Shown: piece after piece, positions 55,640-64,000 of the stretch
Layout of the letters: each line of letters begins with the position of its first letter
Position numbering within the stretch: position 1 is the first letter of the stretch
Source of the DNA: an uncultured Bacteroidota bacterium
GTDB lineage: Bacteria > Bacteroidota > Bacteroidia > Chitinophagales > Chitinophagaceae
Assembly (NCBI GenBank): GCA_903882805.1
Contig: CAIRYK010000040.1
Location: forward strand, 1 to 64,000
Direction: 5' to 3'
Length of the DNA: 64,000 nt
Notes under the pieces: model-generated
Databases searched by the model: none
What the model saw: only the letters and a program-made list of their open reading frames with translations
Told to the model about the DNA's origin: nothing
Position numbers and translations under genes: made by a program

Positions 55640-56246
55640 TTTCTTTTTGGATATATAATAATGCGGAAACAGGGTCGGGATTTTGCCACACAGCGCCAAG
55701 TACTGCAGCGCCATCAAATTGATGATTGTGCAATAGGGCAATGTTACTATCATCTACACCGCCCAAGCCAATAATCTCAGGCAAAGCCCGGTCTGAGTCT
55801 GAATGAGATTTTTTTAAAGTATTTGCGCCATTCAAATCTATAGCCGCTTTATAACCTTGTTTTGAAATACTATCGAAAACCGGACTGATGAAAGCATAGC
55901 TGTATGGGAAATATACATCAGTAAATTCCTGCCAGACATGGAATGATGTGGAGATAGATTTAGGCTGAAATTTGTTGATTTCTTTCCCTATTTTTTCGTC
56001 GTTTCTGATATGGCTATTTAAGTGTACGCCCTGTAAATTGTATTTTGTAAGGATATTGAAGTGATCGCAAATGACTAATTTTTCTCGATATTGCGGCGCT
56101 ATCAGGTCTATGTATGTGCACAATTCAGGTACAGTATAGCCGTATTTTCTAACATGCAGGCATTCCAAGCCGTTACTGAATAATTCGTTTATTATTGCAG
56201 CTTCGTTTGGTCTGTGCCCGTTTTCTGTTATTAATATCAGTTTCAT
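55617..56246 (-). CDS. ThiE/TenI-like thiamine phosphate synthase paralog
   Basis: 209 residues of the ThiE/TenI TIM barrel: LECLHVRKYG, KLVICDHFNIL, GVHLNSHIR, the conserved YAFISPVFDSISKQGY, and the phosphate loop IGLGGV. It is less like ThiE than the operon copy. It could be an aminopyrimidine aromatase-like TenI or a second synthase. Its expression is convergent with thiF, so both are unlikely to be fully active together. Confidence 0.8.
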   Translation of the reverse strand: MKLILITENGHRPNEAAIINELFSNGLECLHVRKYGYTVPELCTYIDLIAPQYREKLVICDHFNILTKYNLQGVHLNSHIRNDEKIGKEINKFQPKSISTSFHVWQEFTDVYFPYSYAFISPVFDSISKQGYKAAIDLNGANTLKKSHSDSDRALPEIIGLGGVDDSNIALLHNHQFDGAAVLGAVWQNPDPVSALLYIQKEISALKAR

Positions 56247-56290
56247 TGCGCGGCTAAACCGTAATTAGTTGAACAATCAATTCATTTATC

Positions 56291-56485
56291 ATGGACCCAA
56301 AAACAGTTGGTACCACAAAAATATGCAACTCCTGCGGCGTTTCCTTCAACTGTAATCCCACTGGCGATTGCTGGTGTTTCCATTTGCCGCCCATTATGCC
56401 ATTAAGCGGCTCCTACGACTGTTTCTGTCCTGTTTGCCTGCAAAAAATGATAGTTCAAAAGCAGGAGAAGCCGTTAATACACTAA
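56291..56485 (+). CDS. Cysteine-rich CWC family protein
   Basis: 64 residues with eight cysteines: CNSCGVSFNCNPTGDCWC then CFCPVC. The Cys-Trp-Cys centre (CWC) defines this small family; it probably binds zinc or an iron-sulfur cluster. Function is unknown. It is divergent from the ThiE-like gene and ends two bases before the convergent ACP gene. Confidence 0.8.
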   Translation: MDPKTVGTTKICNSCGVSFNCNPTGDCWCFHLPPIMPLSGSYDCFCPVCLQKMIVQKQEKPLIH

Positions 56486-56487
56486 GT

Positions 56488-56745
56488 TTAATCGCTCAGT
56501 AAATTATAACTGCACTTCGCAAGAGCGCTTACCGATACCAGGTTTTCGGGCAGCAAGTGAGTGTCGGGTATAGCTAGCCCAAACTTCCGCTCAATGAATA
56601 AAATCAGTTGAATGATAGACATAGAATCCAGTCCGGCATCTGCAAAAGGAGTGTCTTTATCCATTTTAAGTCCGGCATCGAGAATGTTATTTTCAATAAA
56701 AGCTATTAACTCGTCGCAAATTTGGGTTTCAGTTATGGAGCTCAT
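56488..56745 (-). CDS. Acyl carrier protein
   Basis: 85 residues. The phosphopantetheine site is AGLDSMSIIQL (Ser at about residue 48) in a helical four-helix acyl carrier fold. It is the last gene of an operon with two ABC transporter genes, six bases after the permease. An ACP with an exporter suggests an acyl-based natural product or lipid; it is not the fatty-acid ACP by context. Confidence 0.88.
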   Translation of the reverse strand: MSSITETQICDELIAFIENNILDAGLKMDKDTPFADAGLDSMSIIQLILFIERKFGLAIPDTHLLPENLVSVSALAKCSYNLLSD

Positions 56746-56750
56746 TGTTA

Positions 56751-58028
56751 TTAGTTTAGTCTGGTTTTAAATTTATATACACGGTAAGAGATGAGTAATG
56801 CTGATACAAAAAATATAAACAATTTCATAACCTGATATTGTATCGCATGCCAGTCTCCGCCCTTTATAAATAATTCGTAGTAGCCTAATAATGCCCAGTT
56901 GAGCGGCGAAAATGAACTGATAGTTTGCATAAAGTGCGGCATTATATTCAGCGGCACCCATATTCCCCCCAGAGCCGACATAATTAGGATGCTGATACCG
57001 CCAAACACCGCCGATTGTTGCGGAGTATCGAATATGGTGCCAACCAGTAAACCATAACTTATTGCCGCTAATGATAATGATACAGTTAGCGTGATAAGCG
57101 CCACCGGATGACTACCAATATCTAATACGGGTAAACCCAATAGCGGTAATATGAACTTACCTAATGCCATAATAATTGAAAACTGGAGTATTGCCACCAG
57201 AAAGTAGACGAATAATTTGCCTGATAAGATAGATAAATAGGAACCCGGGAAAGTGCGCATACGAATAAACAATCCCTCCGATCGCTCGCCAATGATACTG
57301 CCGCCGAGCGGAAGCACTATAAAGAAAATGGAAAAAATGGCCCAGGCCGGTATGTTATGTTGCACAGCATTGGGTTGATAAAAGGTTTTGCCTTCTCTTA
57401 GTGCATATTCTTCTTTGTACACAAAAAAATCTTGATCGGGCATGTTTACCTTTTGGTCAATATTCATCAGTTTGCCGATTTTTTCGCCCATTATCTGAAA
57501 TAGTACTTTTGTTTTTATCGAGGCAATATACTCTTTTAAGCCACTAGTAATGGCCATAATAAACGATCTATTGGCCGTAGGGTCTACTACCACTTCTATG
57601 TTTACTTTACCGGTATCTGAAGCTATTGCAGCATTTTTATCAAATAATCTTTTCATTATTCCCTCCACATCATTGCGTAGTGCGTTGGTGGCATTTTCTG
57701 GTATCACCAAAGCAATTACAAATTTTCCATCCACCATTTTTTTCTTAATGTCGGCTGTGGTTTTGTATTGGGCGCCTTTGTCTATGGTTAGTTCGCAAAT
57801 AGATGACTTGCTAAATCCTTTTTCAATTGCCAGCCCCAGGCTATCATTATCTTTATTTACCAGCAACACCGGTATGCCCGATTGTGTCAGGCTTTTGTAG
57901 GCCTCGTGTTGTATAAGCGTCATTATAAACACAAGCAATACGGGCATGATAAATAATACGGTAATACCCGTGCGATCGACAATAAGTATTTTGAATTCTT
58001 TTATGAAAGTTGCGATTAATCGAAGCAT
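56751..58028 (-). CDS. ABC-2 type permease
   Basis: 425 residues. One TM helix (about 21-40), a large extracytoplasmic domain (about 45-225), and five C-terminal helices (about 228-420) with the ABC-2 motif region. This is the YhhJ/DrrB-like exporter form. It follows the ATPase gene with no gap and precedes the ACP gene. Exported compound unknown. Confidence 0.9.
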   Translation of the reverse strand: MLRLIATFIKEFKILIVDRTGITVLFIMPVLLVFIMTLIQHEAYKSLTQSGIPVLLVNKDNDSLGLAIEKGFSKSSICELTIDKGAQYKTTADIKKKMVDGKFVIALVIPENATNALRNDVEGIMKRLFDKNAAIASDTGKVNIEVVVDPTANRSFIMAITSGLKEYIASIKTKVLFQIMGEKIGKLMNIDQKVNMPDQDFFVYKEEYALREGKTFYQPNAVQHNIPAWAIFSIFFIVLPLGGSIIGERSEGLFIRMRTFPGSYLSILSGKLFVYFLVAILQFSIIMALGKFILPLLGLPVLDIGSHPVALITLTVSLSLAAISYGLLVGTIFDTPQQSAVFGGISILIMSALGGIWVPLNIMPHFMQTISSFSPLNWALLGYYELFIKGGDWHAIQYQVMKLFIFFVSALLISYRVYKFKTRLN

Positions 58029-58781
58029 TTAGTCTCTTATTTTCCTGCCGGTTAGTTTTAAAAATACTTCTTCAAGGTCTGCCCTTTCCTCCTTTATCAT
58101 TAGTTCCTGCGGCGTGCCAAGACATAATATCCTGCCTTTATCCATTATGGCTATTCTATTGCAGAATAATTCGGCCTGCTCCATGTAGTGTGATGTGTAA
58201 ATAATCGTCATTTTCTCATTTTCATTGATCTGGCGCAGATGTTCAATGATGGAAGTGCGGGTTTGCACGTCCATACCTACAGTTGGTTCATCGAGCAACA
58301 GAATTTTGGGTTTGTGCAGTATACCGCCAATAAGGTTGATTCTGCGCTTCATACCGCCCGAGTAGTGTTTTACCTGATTATTTGCATTGGTATCAAATCC
58401 AAATTTATCCAGACACTCATCGACTCTGTTTTTTAATACAGCTCCGCTCAGGCCATACATTCGGCCAATGAACATCAGATTGTCTCTTCCCGAAAGTGTT
58501 GGGTAGAGCGCGATGTCCTGAGGAACGACACCCAGTATCCTTTTTACCCGTTCTGGATTATCGTTTATTGAATGTCCAAAAATAGTTGCACCTCCGCCCG
58601 ACGCTTTAACCAATCCGCAAAGTATGGATAGCAGCGTTGTTTTTCCTGCGCCATTAGGTCCAAGCAATCCAAAAATCTCGCCGTCATTAATTTCAAAATC
58701 AACCTCATTCAATGCGTTTGTTGCGCTATTTTTATATTTCTTAGTGATTTTTGATATGGTTATGCAGCTTTGATTGCTCAT
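58029..58781 (-). CDS. ABC transporter ATP-binding protein, exporter class
   Basis: 250 residues with Walker A GPNGAGKTT, signature HYSGGMKRR and Walker B LLLDEPTVGMD. The pattern is of DrrA/CcmA exporters. It abuts the permease gene (stop and start adjoin) and begins the three-gene operon. A TATCTTCG box lies 38 bases upstream (58819-58826, minus strand). Confidence 0.93.
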   Translation of the reverse strand: MSNQSCITISKITKKYKNSATNALNEVDFEINDGEIFGLLGPNGAGKTTLLSILCGLVKASGGGATIFGHSINDNPERVKRILGVVPQDIALYPTLSGRDNLMFIGRMYGLSGAVLKNRVDECLDKFGFDTNANNQVKHYSGGMKRRINLIGGILHKPKILLLDEPTVGMDVQTRTSIIEHLRQINENEKMTIIYTSHYMEQAELFCNRIAIMDKGRILCLGTPQELMIKEERADLEEVFLKLTGRKIRD

Positions 58782-58918
58782 TAATTACTGTTAAACTTCC
58801 AAAATTAGTTATTTACCCCGAAGATACTATTTTACATGCCCGTATTATAGGAGGAAGTAGCGCTAACGCCTTCGTAACACTTAGGTAATACAGGTATTTC
58901 ATCTTAAATGGTTTTTAT

Positions 58919-58926
58919 TACCTTTG
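58919..58926 (+). promoter_or_regulatory. -7 box possibly for the CrtD-like gene
   Basis: TACCTTTG fits TAnnTTTG and lies about 95 bases before the start codon. No clear -33 partner is seen. Confidence 0.45.
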
Positions 58927-59021
58927 GCGACTGCGCAATATGAATATTATGTATGCGTATTATGTTGAATGCAATGTCTGGCTTATCTGCTATTGCCAGG
59001 CATACGCCCTATAAATTTTAA

Positions 59022-60488
59022 ATGGAAAAAACTTGCGCTGTCATTGGTTCTGGAATTGCAGGTCTTGCTGCTGCTATAAGGATTGCTGCAAAAGGGTATA
59101 AAGTTGTTGTTTTTGAGGCAAATAGTTATCCGGGTGGCAAAATAAGACAACAATTTGCCAAGGGTTACAGGTTCGACATGGGGCCCTCTGTGCTTATGTT
59201 GCCTAACCTTATTGACGAGTTATTTTCTCTTCATAATAAAAATCCTCGCGATTATTTCTCCTATTCCCCAATTGAGACTTCCTTCAAATATTTTTTTGAA
59301 GATGGGTTAGTCATTAATGCCTATGCCGACGTAGAAAAATTTGGTAGGGAGATTGAGTCGAAAACTACAGACACAAAGGCCGATTTTGATAATTACAGGC
59401 AAGATATAGAAGAAAAATACAGGATAACAAGCGGCGTTTTTATCGAGAATTCGTTGCATGTATTCAAGAACTATTTATCATGGAAAATGGTTTCCGGCTT
59501 CTTGAATATTCATAAAATCGACTCTTTCAAAACAATGAATGAAGGCAACCGACGGTTCTTTAAAGATCCGCACATGTTGCAGATATTTAATAACTATGCT
59601 ACATATGTGGGGTCTAATCCCTATGTGGCTCCTGCAACGCTCAATGTTATTCAGCACCTTGAAATCAACTTGGGCGCTTATATGCCGGATAAGGGTATTT
59701 ACTCGATGGTAGAGGCCCTTGTGAGGCTGGCAAAAGATGTGGGCGTTAGTTTTAGACTGAACACCAGAGTTACTGAAATTGTGACAAAGGAGAATAGGGT
59801 AGTTGGTATAGCAACCATCGTTGAAAGTTGTATACCATTCGATCGCGTGGTAAGCAATATGGATATTTATTTTACCTACAAAAAGCTCTTACCTAAAGTA
59901 AAATTGCCCAAACGAATTATCAATCAGCCTAAGTCGAGCTCAATAATGGCCTTCTATTGGGGCGTTAACAAAGAACACCCGCAATTGGGAATACATAGTA
60001 TGTTGTTTTCAGCTAAAGAGCGCGATGAATACGATGCAGTGTTTGAAAATCAAACGATTTATAGAGACCCTACTCTTTATATTTTCATAACATCTAAACA
60101 TGTAAAAAGCGACGCACCTCCAGGATGCGAAAACTGGTTTGTGCTCACTACCGCCCCCAATGATCAGGGGCAGGATTGGAATAGTCTGCTTCAGGAAACC
60201 AGAAAAAATACAATTGCTAAGATAAATCGCGTATTACATACCGACATTGAACAACATATAGAGTTCGAGGATATGCTCACACCTGCTATGATACGCGATA
60301 ATTATTCGAGCGCTTTTGGGGCAGTTTACGGCAATAGCTCCAACAGTAAATTTGCCGCCTTCTTTCGCCACGCTAATTTTTCGAAAAAAATAAAAGGTCT
60401 ATTTTTCGTTGGGGGGAGCGTTCATCCAGGTCCAGGGCTACCCATGTGTCTGAACTCAGCAAAAATTATGGATAAAGTATTTAAGTAA
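59022..60488 (+). CDS. Carotenoid desaturase of the CrtI/CrtD family
   Basis: 488 residues. FAD-binding GSGIAGLAA (about 8-16) with the second acidic residue in VVFEANSYPGGKIRQ, then YRFDMGPS. The C-terminal FVGGSVHPGPGLPMCLNSAK is the family signature. The NPRDYF and YFFEDG stretches resemble the Bacteroidetes 1-hydroxycarotenoid 3,4-desaturases (CrtD) more than CrtI. No other carotenoid gene is near. It is single, with a terminator after it. Confidence 0.82.
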   Translation: MEKTCAVIGSGIAGLAAAIRIAAKGYKVVVFEANSYPGGKIRQQFAKGYRFDMGPSVLMLPNLIDELFSLHNKNPRDYFSYSPIETSFKYFFEDGLVINAYADVEKFGREIESKTTDTKADFDNYRQDIEEKYRITSGVFIENSLHVFKNYLSWKMVSGFLNIHKIDSFKTMNEGNRRFFKDPHMLQIFNNYATYVGSNPYVAPATLNVIQHLEINLGAYMPDKGIYSMVEALVRLAKDVGVSFRLNTRVTEIVTKENRVVGIATIVESCIPFDRVVSNMDIYFTYKKLLPKVKLPKRIINQPKSSSIMAFYWGVNKEHPQLGIHSMLFSAKERDEYDAVFENQTIYRDPTLYIFITSKHVKSDAPPGCENWFVLTTAPNDQGQDWNSLLQETRKNTIAKINRVLHTDIEQHIEFEDMLTPAMIRDNYSSAFGAVYGNSSNSKFAAFFRHANFSKKIKGLFFVGGSVHPGPGLPMCLNSAKIMDKVFK

Positions 60489-60963
60489 TTTATCTGTTGC
60501 TTTACGTAATTTCATTTCTATGTAAACAGAAAACCGTTCCCGGTATGGGAACGGTTGTTTCATTTTTTTCATGGTGGAATATCGCAATAAAGTAATGGCT
60601 CTGTTACTTTTTTTGCTGTCAAACCCGATTGTAGCGAATTTCTTTGAACAAACCTCGGCAAACTGTTGGAGATCTGCAATCGCAAAGTAGCGATCGGCGG
60701 GTTTTTATAGGTGAACGGCAGGATTCGTAGTATTATTGGTGTAAAGGTATGGAAAAAGAGTTTGAATATAGTGTTTTTTGAGGTCGAAATTTTTTTATGT
60801 AATTTTTGTTTTTATTTTGCTCTTGTCAATTTGTAATTGCGCTTATTTTGTTCCAATATTAGTCGTTTGGGTCTGCAAAACAGTGTTTTACAATGGCTAT
60901 AAAACACCAATGTTTTTTTCCAGCGTTCCTTATACTAACACGAAAACACTATACCTTTATAAC
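60489..60963. other. Intergenic region before the LytTR gene
   Basis: About 475 bases: the terminator at 60532-60556, then low-complexity T-rich sequence. The long frame open from 60778 is only an upstream extension of the regulator and is not thought to be translated. No further RNA or repeat is visible. Confidence 0.6.
60532..60556 (+). terminator. Terminator of the CrtD-like gene
   Basis: Ten-base perfect stem (AACCGTTCCC with GGGAACGGTT), five-base loop, followed by T-rich sequence. Confidence 0.85.
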
Positions 60964-61728
60964 ATGGAAAAACAAAACCCCATAACTGCTATTATTGTTG
61001 ACGATGATTCATTTTCCTGTTTTCAATTGAAAGATTTGATCAACAGAAACTCAAAGGAAATAGAAATTGTAGCTATTTGCAACGATGCTTTATTGGGTTT
61101 GGAGAAATTAAAGGAGTTAAAACCTGATTTGGTTTTCTTGGATGTTGAGATGCCTGGAATGAACGGATTTGACCTGCTCAAAAAACTACCGGTAATCAAT
61201 TTCGATATTATTTTTACAACAGCCCATGATCATTATGCTATTAGGGCTATTCGTTTTTCAGCGCTCGATTATTTGGTTAAGCCGATAGACCCTACAGCGT
61301 TGCAAGAAGCTTTGAGCCGTTTCACGGAGAAAAAAAGGCTGAACTCACCACCTGCTGAACGGCCACTCGAGGTAGTAGGCCATAACAATGGTAAGAAGAT
61401 ATTCGACAATTTGGCCGTGCCTACCATGGAAGGGCTACAGTTTATTAGTTTACATGATATTATTAGGTGCGAATCGGAAGATAAGTACACTAAGATTTAT
61501 CTTAACGACAAAAAAATGATTGTAGCTTCTCGTACATTGGGCGATTTTGAAACATTGCTACAACCCTATGGATTCTTTCGGATTCACAAGTCGTTTTTAA
61601 TCAATCTTAAGCATCTCAAGAAATACTTGCGCGGCGAGGGTGGTCAGGTTATAATGGCCGATGGTATAGCGTTGGATGTATCCCGTAGAAAGAAAGATGA
61701 ATTGTTAGAGCTGGTTTCTCAGTTTTAG
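60964..61728 (+). CDS. LytTR-family response regulator
   Basis: 254 residues from ATG at 60964; a start at 60778 would add a hydrophobic unrelated leader and was rejected. Residues 7-125 are a receiver domain with phospho-acceptor Asp60 (VFLDVEMPGMNG) and Lys near SALDYLVKP. Residues about 150-252 are a LytTR DNA-binding domain (FFRIHKSFLINL). The partner histidine kinase is not in this window. Confidence 0.92.
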   Translation: MEKQNPITAIIVDDDSFSCFQLKDLINRNSKEIEIVAICNDALLGLEKLKELKPDLVFLDVEMPGMNGFDLLKKLPVINFDIIFTTAHDHYAIRAIRFSALDYLVKPIDPTALQEALSRFTEKKRLNSPPAERPLEVVGHNNGKKIFDNLAVPTMEGLQFISLHDIIRCESEDKYTKIYLNDKKMIVASRTLGDFETLLQPYGFFRIHKSFLINLKHLKKYLRGEGGQVIMADGIALDVSRRKKDELLELVSQF

Positions 61729-61975
61729 GTATCCTATGGCACACTATTAATAAATACCTTGTATCCAGCTTTTTTTTGAATTATCTGTTAACGCGGATTA
61801 CTAATAGCGTATGCGAGGAAATATACTGTTATGGCTATGTTAAAATGAGCGGTTTAAATACCAGAAAACTTTCTTTTTGTTGCTAATAGGGGTGTCGTGC
61901 AGTTGAGTTGTCATACATACGATGTATGCATTAAAAGAAGGACTTACTTTTGGTCTCAGTAATCAAATTTTCAAG

Positions 61976-62542
61976 ATGGAAAATGATTTCGGACCAGTAA
62001 ACTTGCACAAAAATCAAATTTCGATTGAGTTTGAAATGGCCTTTAAAGAGCATTATAAAGGGCTACATGCCTATGCCTATACTATGCTAAAAGATAGCGA
62101 TATGGCAGAGGAAATGGTGCAAAACGTTTTTTATAAATTATGGAAGGCGAAGGATAGCTTGCAGGTAAGTCAGTCGTTGACTTCTTATTTGTATCGCTCT
62201 GTATACAACGAATCGCTAAATTATATCAAGCACCTTAAGGTTCGTTCGGAATATCAATCTCATGCTGCAAAGACCATGAATCAGGTAGATAATGCCACCG
62301 ATGGACTAAAGCTCAAAGAGCTGCAGCAAAGACTGGATATTGCCATGAAAACCTTGCCTGAGCAATGCAGGACTATATTTCAGATGAGTAGGTATGAAGA
62401 GCTGAAATATCTGGAGATAGCCGATAAATTGGGTATATCTGTGAAAACGGTGGAAAACCAAATGGGTAAGGCTTTGCGGTTGCTGCGCGAGCAACTCCAT
62501 GATTTTTTGCCTATCATTCTAATGCTATTGCTTAATTTTTAA
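61976..62542 (+). CDS. ECF RNA polymerase sigma factor (FecI-like)
   Basis: 188 residues from the ATG at 61976; an ATG at 61922 gives 206 but a TACTTTTG -7 box lies between them (61945-61952). Region 2 reads YAYTMLKDSDMAEEMVQNVFYKLW and region 4 LEIADKLGISVKTVENQMGKALRLL. It is the standard Bacteroidetes sigma in sigma/FecR/receptor cassettes. The anti-sigma gene follows after ten bases. Confidence 0.9.
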   Translation: MENDFGPVNLHKNQISIEFEMAFKEHYKGLHAYAYTMLKDSDMAEEMVQNVFYKLWKAKDSLQVSQSLTSYLYRSVYNESLNYIKHLKVRSEYQSHAAKTMNQVDNATDGLKLKELQQRLDIAMKTLPEQCRTIFQMSRYEELKYLEIADKLGISVKTVENQMGKALRLLREQLHDFLPIILMLLLNF

Positions 62543-62552
62543 ATTGTGAGCG

Positions 62553-63557
62553 GTGAACAAACAAAACGAACATATAATAGACGATTTGCTGGTGAAACAG
62601 CTATTGGGGGAGGCTACCCATCATGATCTGAAAGTTATTGAAGATTGGCTACAGAATAGCGAGGGTAATAAAAAATACTACAGCGATTTTAGATTGATAT
62701 GGGAGCAAAGCAAGCAACTGGTGCAGACTACTACGGTAGATGAGCAAGCTGCATGGAATAAATTCGTAAATAGAATCAATAATGAACCCGCATCAGATAC
62801 AATTTCAAATGATATCAATGTACAAGCAAGCGGACGTGTAATCCCATTTTATAGAACCACATGGATGCGTTTGGCGGCTGCCTTGTTAGTTTTATTAGGC
62901 AGTGCATGGATGGTTTTCAATTTTTCTTGGCAAGTAACCCGTCAGGCAAACGAAGTGGCGGTAACAGAAACTCTTCCTGATGGGTCGGTTGTTGCGCTCA
63001 ATAGAAATTCGTCTGTTTCTTATCCGTCGAGATTTTTAGGTAAAACGAGGAATGTGACGCTAAAAGGGGAAGCTTTTTTTATAGTTACACCAAATAAGAA
63101 TAAACCGTTTATCATAGATGCTAACGAAGCTGTGGTAAAGGTAGTGGGAACATCCTTTAACGTAAAAACAAATGCCGCAAGAACCGAAGTTATTGTTGAA
63201 ACGGGTATAGTGGAGGTATCGAAAGTAAATAAAGGCGTGACACTGAAACCACAACAAAAAGCAATAGTAACAAAAGACAAAACAGTGCCGGTGTTAGAAC
63301 AAAATACGGATGAGTTGTATAATTATTATCGTACAAAAGAATTTGTTTGTAATGCTACTCCACTATGTAGGCTTACCGATGTATTGAGTGACGCTTTTGA
63401 TGTGAATATTGTAATAGCTGATGAGCGCATTAGAAATATGCCTATAACTACGGTTTTTCACAACGAACCAATAGAAAATATTCTGGACGTGATTTGTGCA
63501 ACATTCAATTTGCGCAGTGTTAGAAACGGCAACGAAATAAAATTGTATAGCAAGTAA
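62553..63557 (+). CDS. FecR-type anti-sigma factor
   Basis: 334 residues starting at GTG. The cytoplasmic N-terminal segment (about 1-105) is followed by one TM helix (about 107-126) and the periplasmic FecR domain (TLPDGSVVALNRNSSVSYP, and a later DVLSDAFDV STN-like end). It passes a signal from the receptor to the sigma factor. The stop overlaps the next start (TAATG). Confidence 0.92.
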   Translation: MNKQNEHIIDDLLVKQLLGEATHHDLKVIEDWLQNSEGNKKYYSDFRLIWEQSKQLVQTTTVDEQAAWNKFVNRINNEPASDTISNDINVQASGRVIPFYRTTWMRLAAALLVLLGSAWMVFNFSWQVTRQANEVAVTETLPDGSVVALNRNSSVSYPSRFLGKTRNVTLKGEAFFIVTPNKNKPFIIDANEAVVKVVGTSFNVKTNAARTEVIVETGIVEVSKVNKGVTLKPQQKAIVTKDKTVPVLEQNTDELYNYYRTKEFVCNATPLCRLTDVLSDAFDVNIVIADERIRNMPITTVFHNEPIENILDVICATFNLRSVRNGNEIKLYSK

Positions 63558-64000
63558 TGTTATTTAAGTTCGAAAAACAAACAAGAAATTGTTGCATAGC
63601 GTTGGTTATCCTTGCGCTTGTATTTTTTGGTCAGTTTGTGCAAGCACAGAGTTTACTGGACAAGAAGATATCGGTAGACATTAAAAAAAGACCACTAAAA
63701 GAAGCGCTAACAATAATTAGTGGTCAGGGCGGGTTTTACTTCTCTTACAATAGCAGCCTTCTACGAAATGACAGTTTGGTTACTATAATTGCCAGACAAC
63801 AGTCTGTAAACGATATTTTAACTAATCTGTTGGGTAAGGATAAGCAATTTAAAGTTACTGACAATCATATTATTATACAGCCTGTAGAAAAAGAAAAATG
63901 GTTTACTATAAGTGGTTATGTAGTTGATGAGAAGACAGGCTTGAAGGTTGCTGAAGCGAGTGTGTATGAACAGCAACAATTGGTAGCAACACTCACTGAT
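63557..64000 (+). CDS. STN- and carboxypeptidase-regulatory-domain receptor, N-terminal part
   Basis: The first 148 residues are visible; the gene continues past the right edge. A signal peptide ending near VQAQ (about 30) is followed by an STN domain (about 32-105; VDIKKRPLKEAL) and the start of a carboxypeptidase-regulatory-like plug (FTISGYVVDEKTGLKVAEASV). This is the start of a SusC/TonB-dependent receptor, the usual third gene after sigma and FecR. Confidence 0.85.
   Translation, partial: MLFKFEKQTRNCCIALVILALVFFGQFVQAQSLLDKKISVDIKKRPLKEALTIISGQGGFYFSYNSSLLRNDSLVTIIARQQSVNDILTNLLGKDKQFKVTDNHIIIQPVEKEKWFTISGYVVDEKTGLKVAEASVYEQQQLVATLTD

Noticed and set aside
60778-60963. Upstream extension of the LytTR regulator
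   Set aside because: It would add a hydrophobic leader before a receiver domain; the ATG at 60964 gives a normal N-terminus.

Overview
The window looks like a chromosomal segment of a member of the Bacteroidota, probably the Chitinophagales/Sphingobacteria side. Pointers are the Bacteroidetes-type -7 promoter boxes (TAnnTTTG) in front of several genes, a fused lpxC-fabZ gene, a sigma-70 ECF / FecR / STN-domain receptor cassette, a CrtD-like carotenoid desaturase, LytTR regulation and the general scarcity of Shine-Dalgarno sequences. No rRNA, CRISPR array or insertion sequence was seen.

The left third (1-19.2 kb) is accessory and looks AT-richer than the rest. It starts with the end of an NAD(P)-binding protein and a nearly 1-kb decayed stretch that holds a degenerate tRNA-Met-like sequence. 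Next comes a nine-gene minus-strand operon (9431 down to 1203): membrane protein, TetR repressor, membrane protein, lipoprotein, cupin, TolC-type channel, adaptor, RND pump and a DUF2141 protein. Its single promoter carries a perfect 7-2-7 palindrome overlapping the predicted start of transcription, the probable TetR operator. An MFS transporter and a coiled-coil protein follow. Then comes a type I restriction locus (11.8-19.1 kb) with hsdR, a RhuM-Fic protein, a tyrosine recombinase, one start-less hsdS and two half-hsdS cassettes, but no hsdM. It stops beside an intact initiator tRNA-fMet gene (19200-19271).

From 19.3 to 29 kb lies a glycan-type cluster: a large membrane protein with TPR and LamG-like ends, an SDR-GtrB fusion, a split transketolase, and divergently a YfhO-like membrane protein. 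Taken together it could build a sugar, load it on a polyprenyl carrier and transfer it outside the inner membrane. This is the part most likely to hold undescribed chemistry.

From 29 to 47.7 kb is housekeeping: RNA methyltransferase, enoyl-CoA hydratase, XRE regulator, amino-acid permease, purB, sucC, nadD, a YtxH/holin-like envelope trio, kdsB, aroK, cinA, a thioesterase, an ABC ATPase, and the lipid A genes lpxD, lpxC-fabZ and lpxA. Several promoters sit so close to the start codon that leaderless transcripts are likely.

From 47.8 to 56.3 kb is thiamine biosynthesis: a TPP riboswitch, then thiS-thiC-thiD-thiE-thiG-thiH, an FKBP isomerase, a ThiF-rhodanese protein and a convergent second ThiE/TenI-like gene. 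The end (56.3-64 kb) holds a Cys-rich CWC protein, an ACP with an ABC-2 exporter, a CrtD-like desaturase, an orphan LytTR regulator, and a sigma/FecR/receptor cassette cut by the window edge. Functions come from reading motifs only; no database search was possible.
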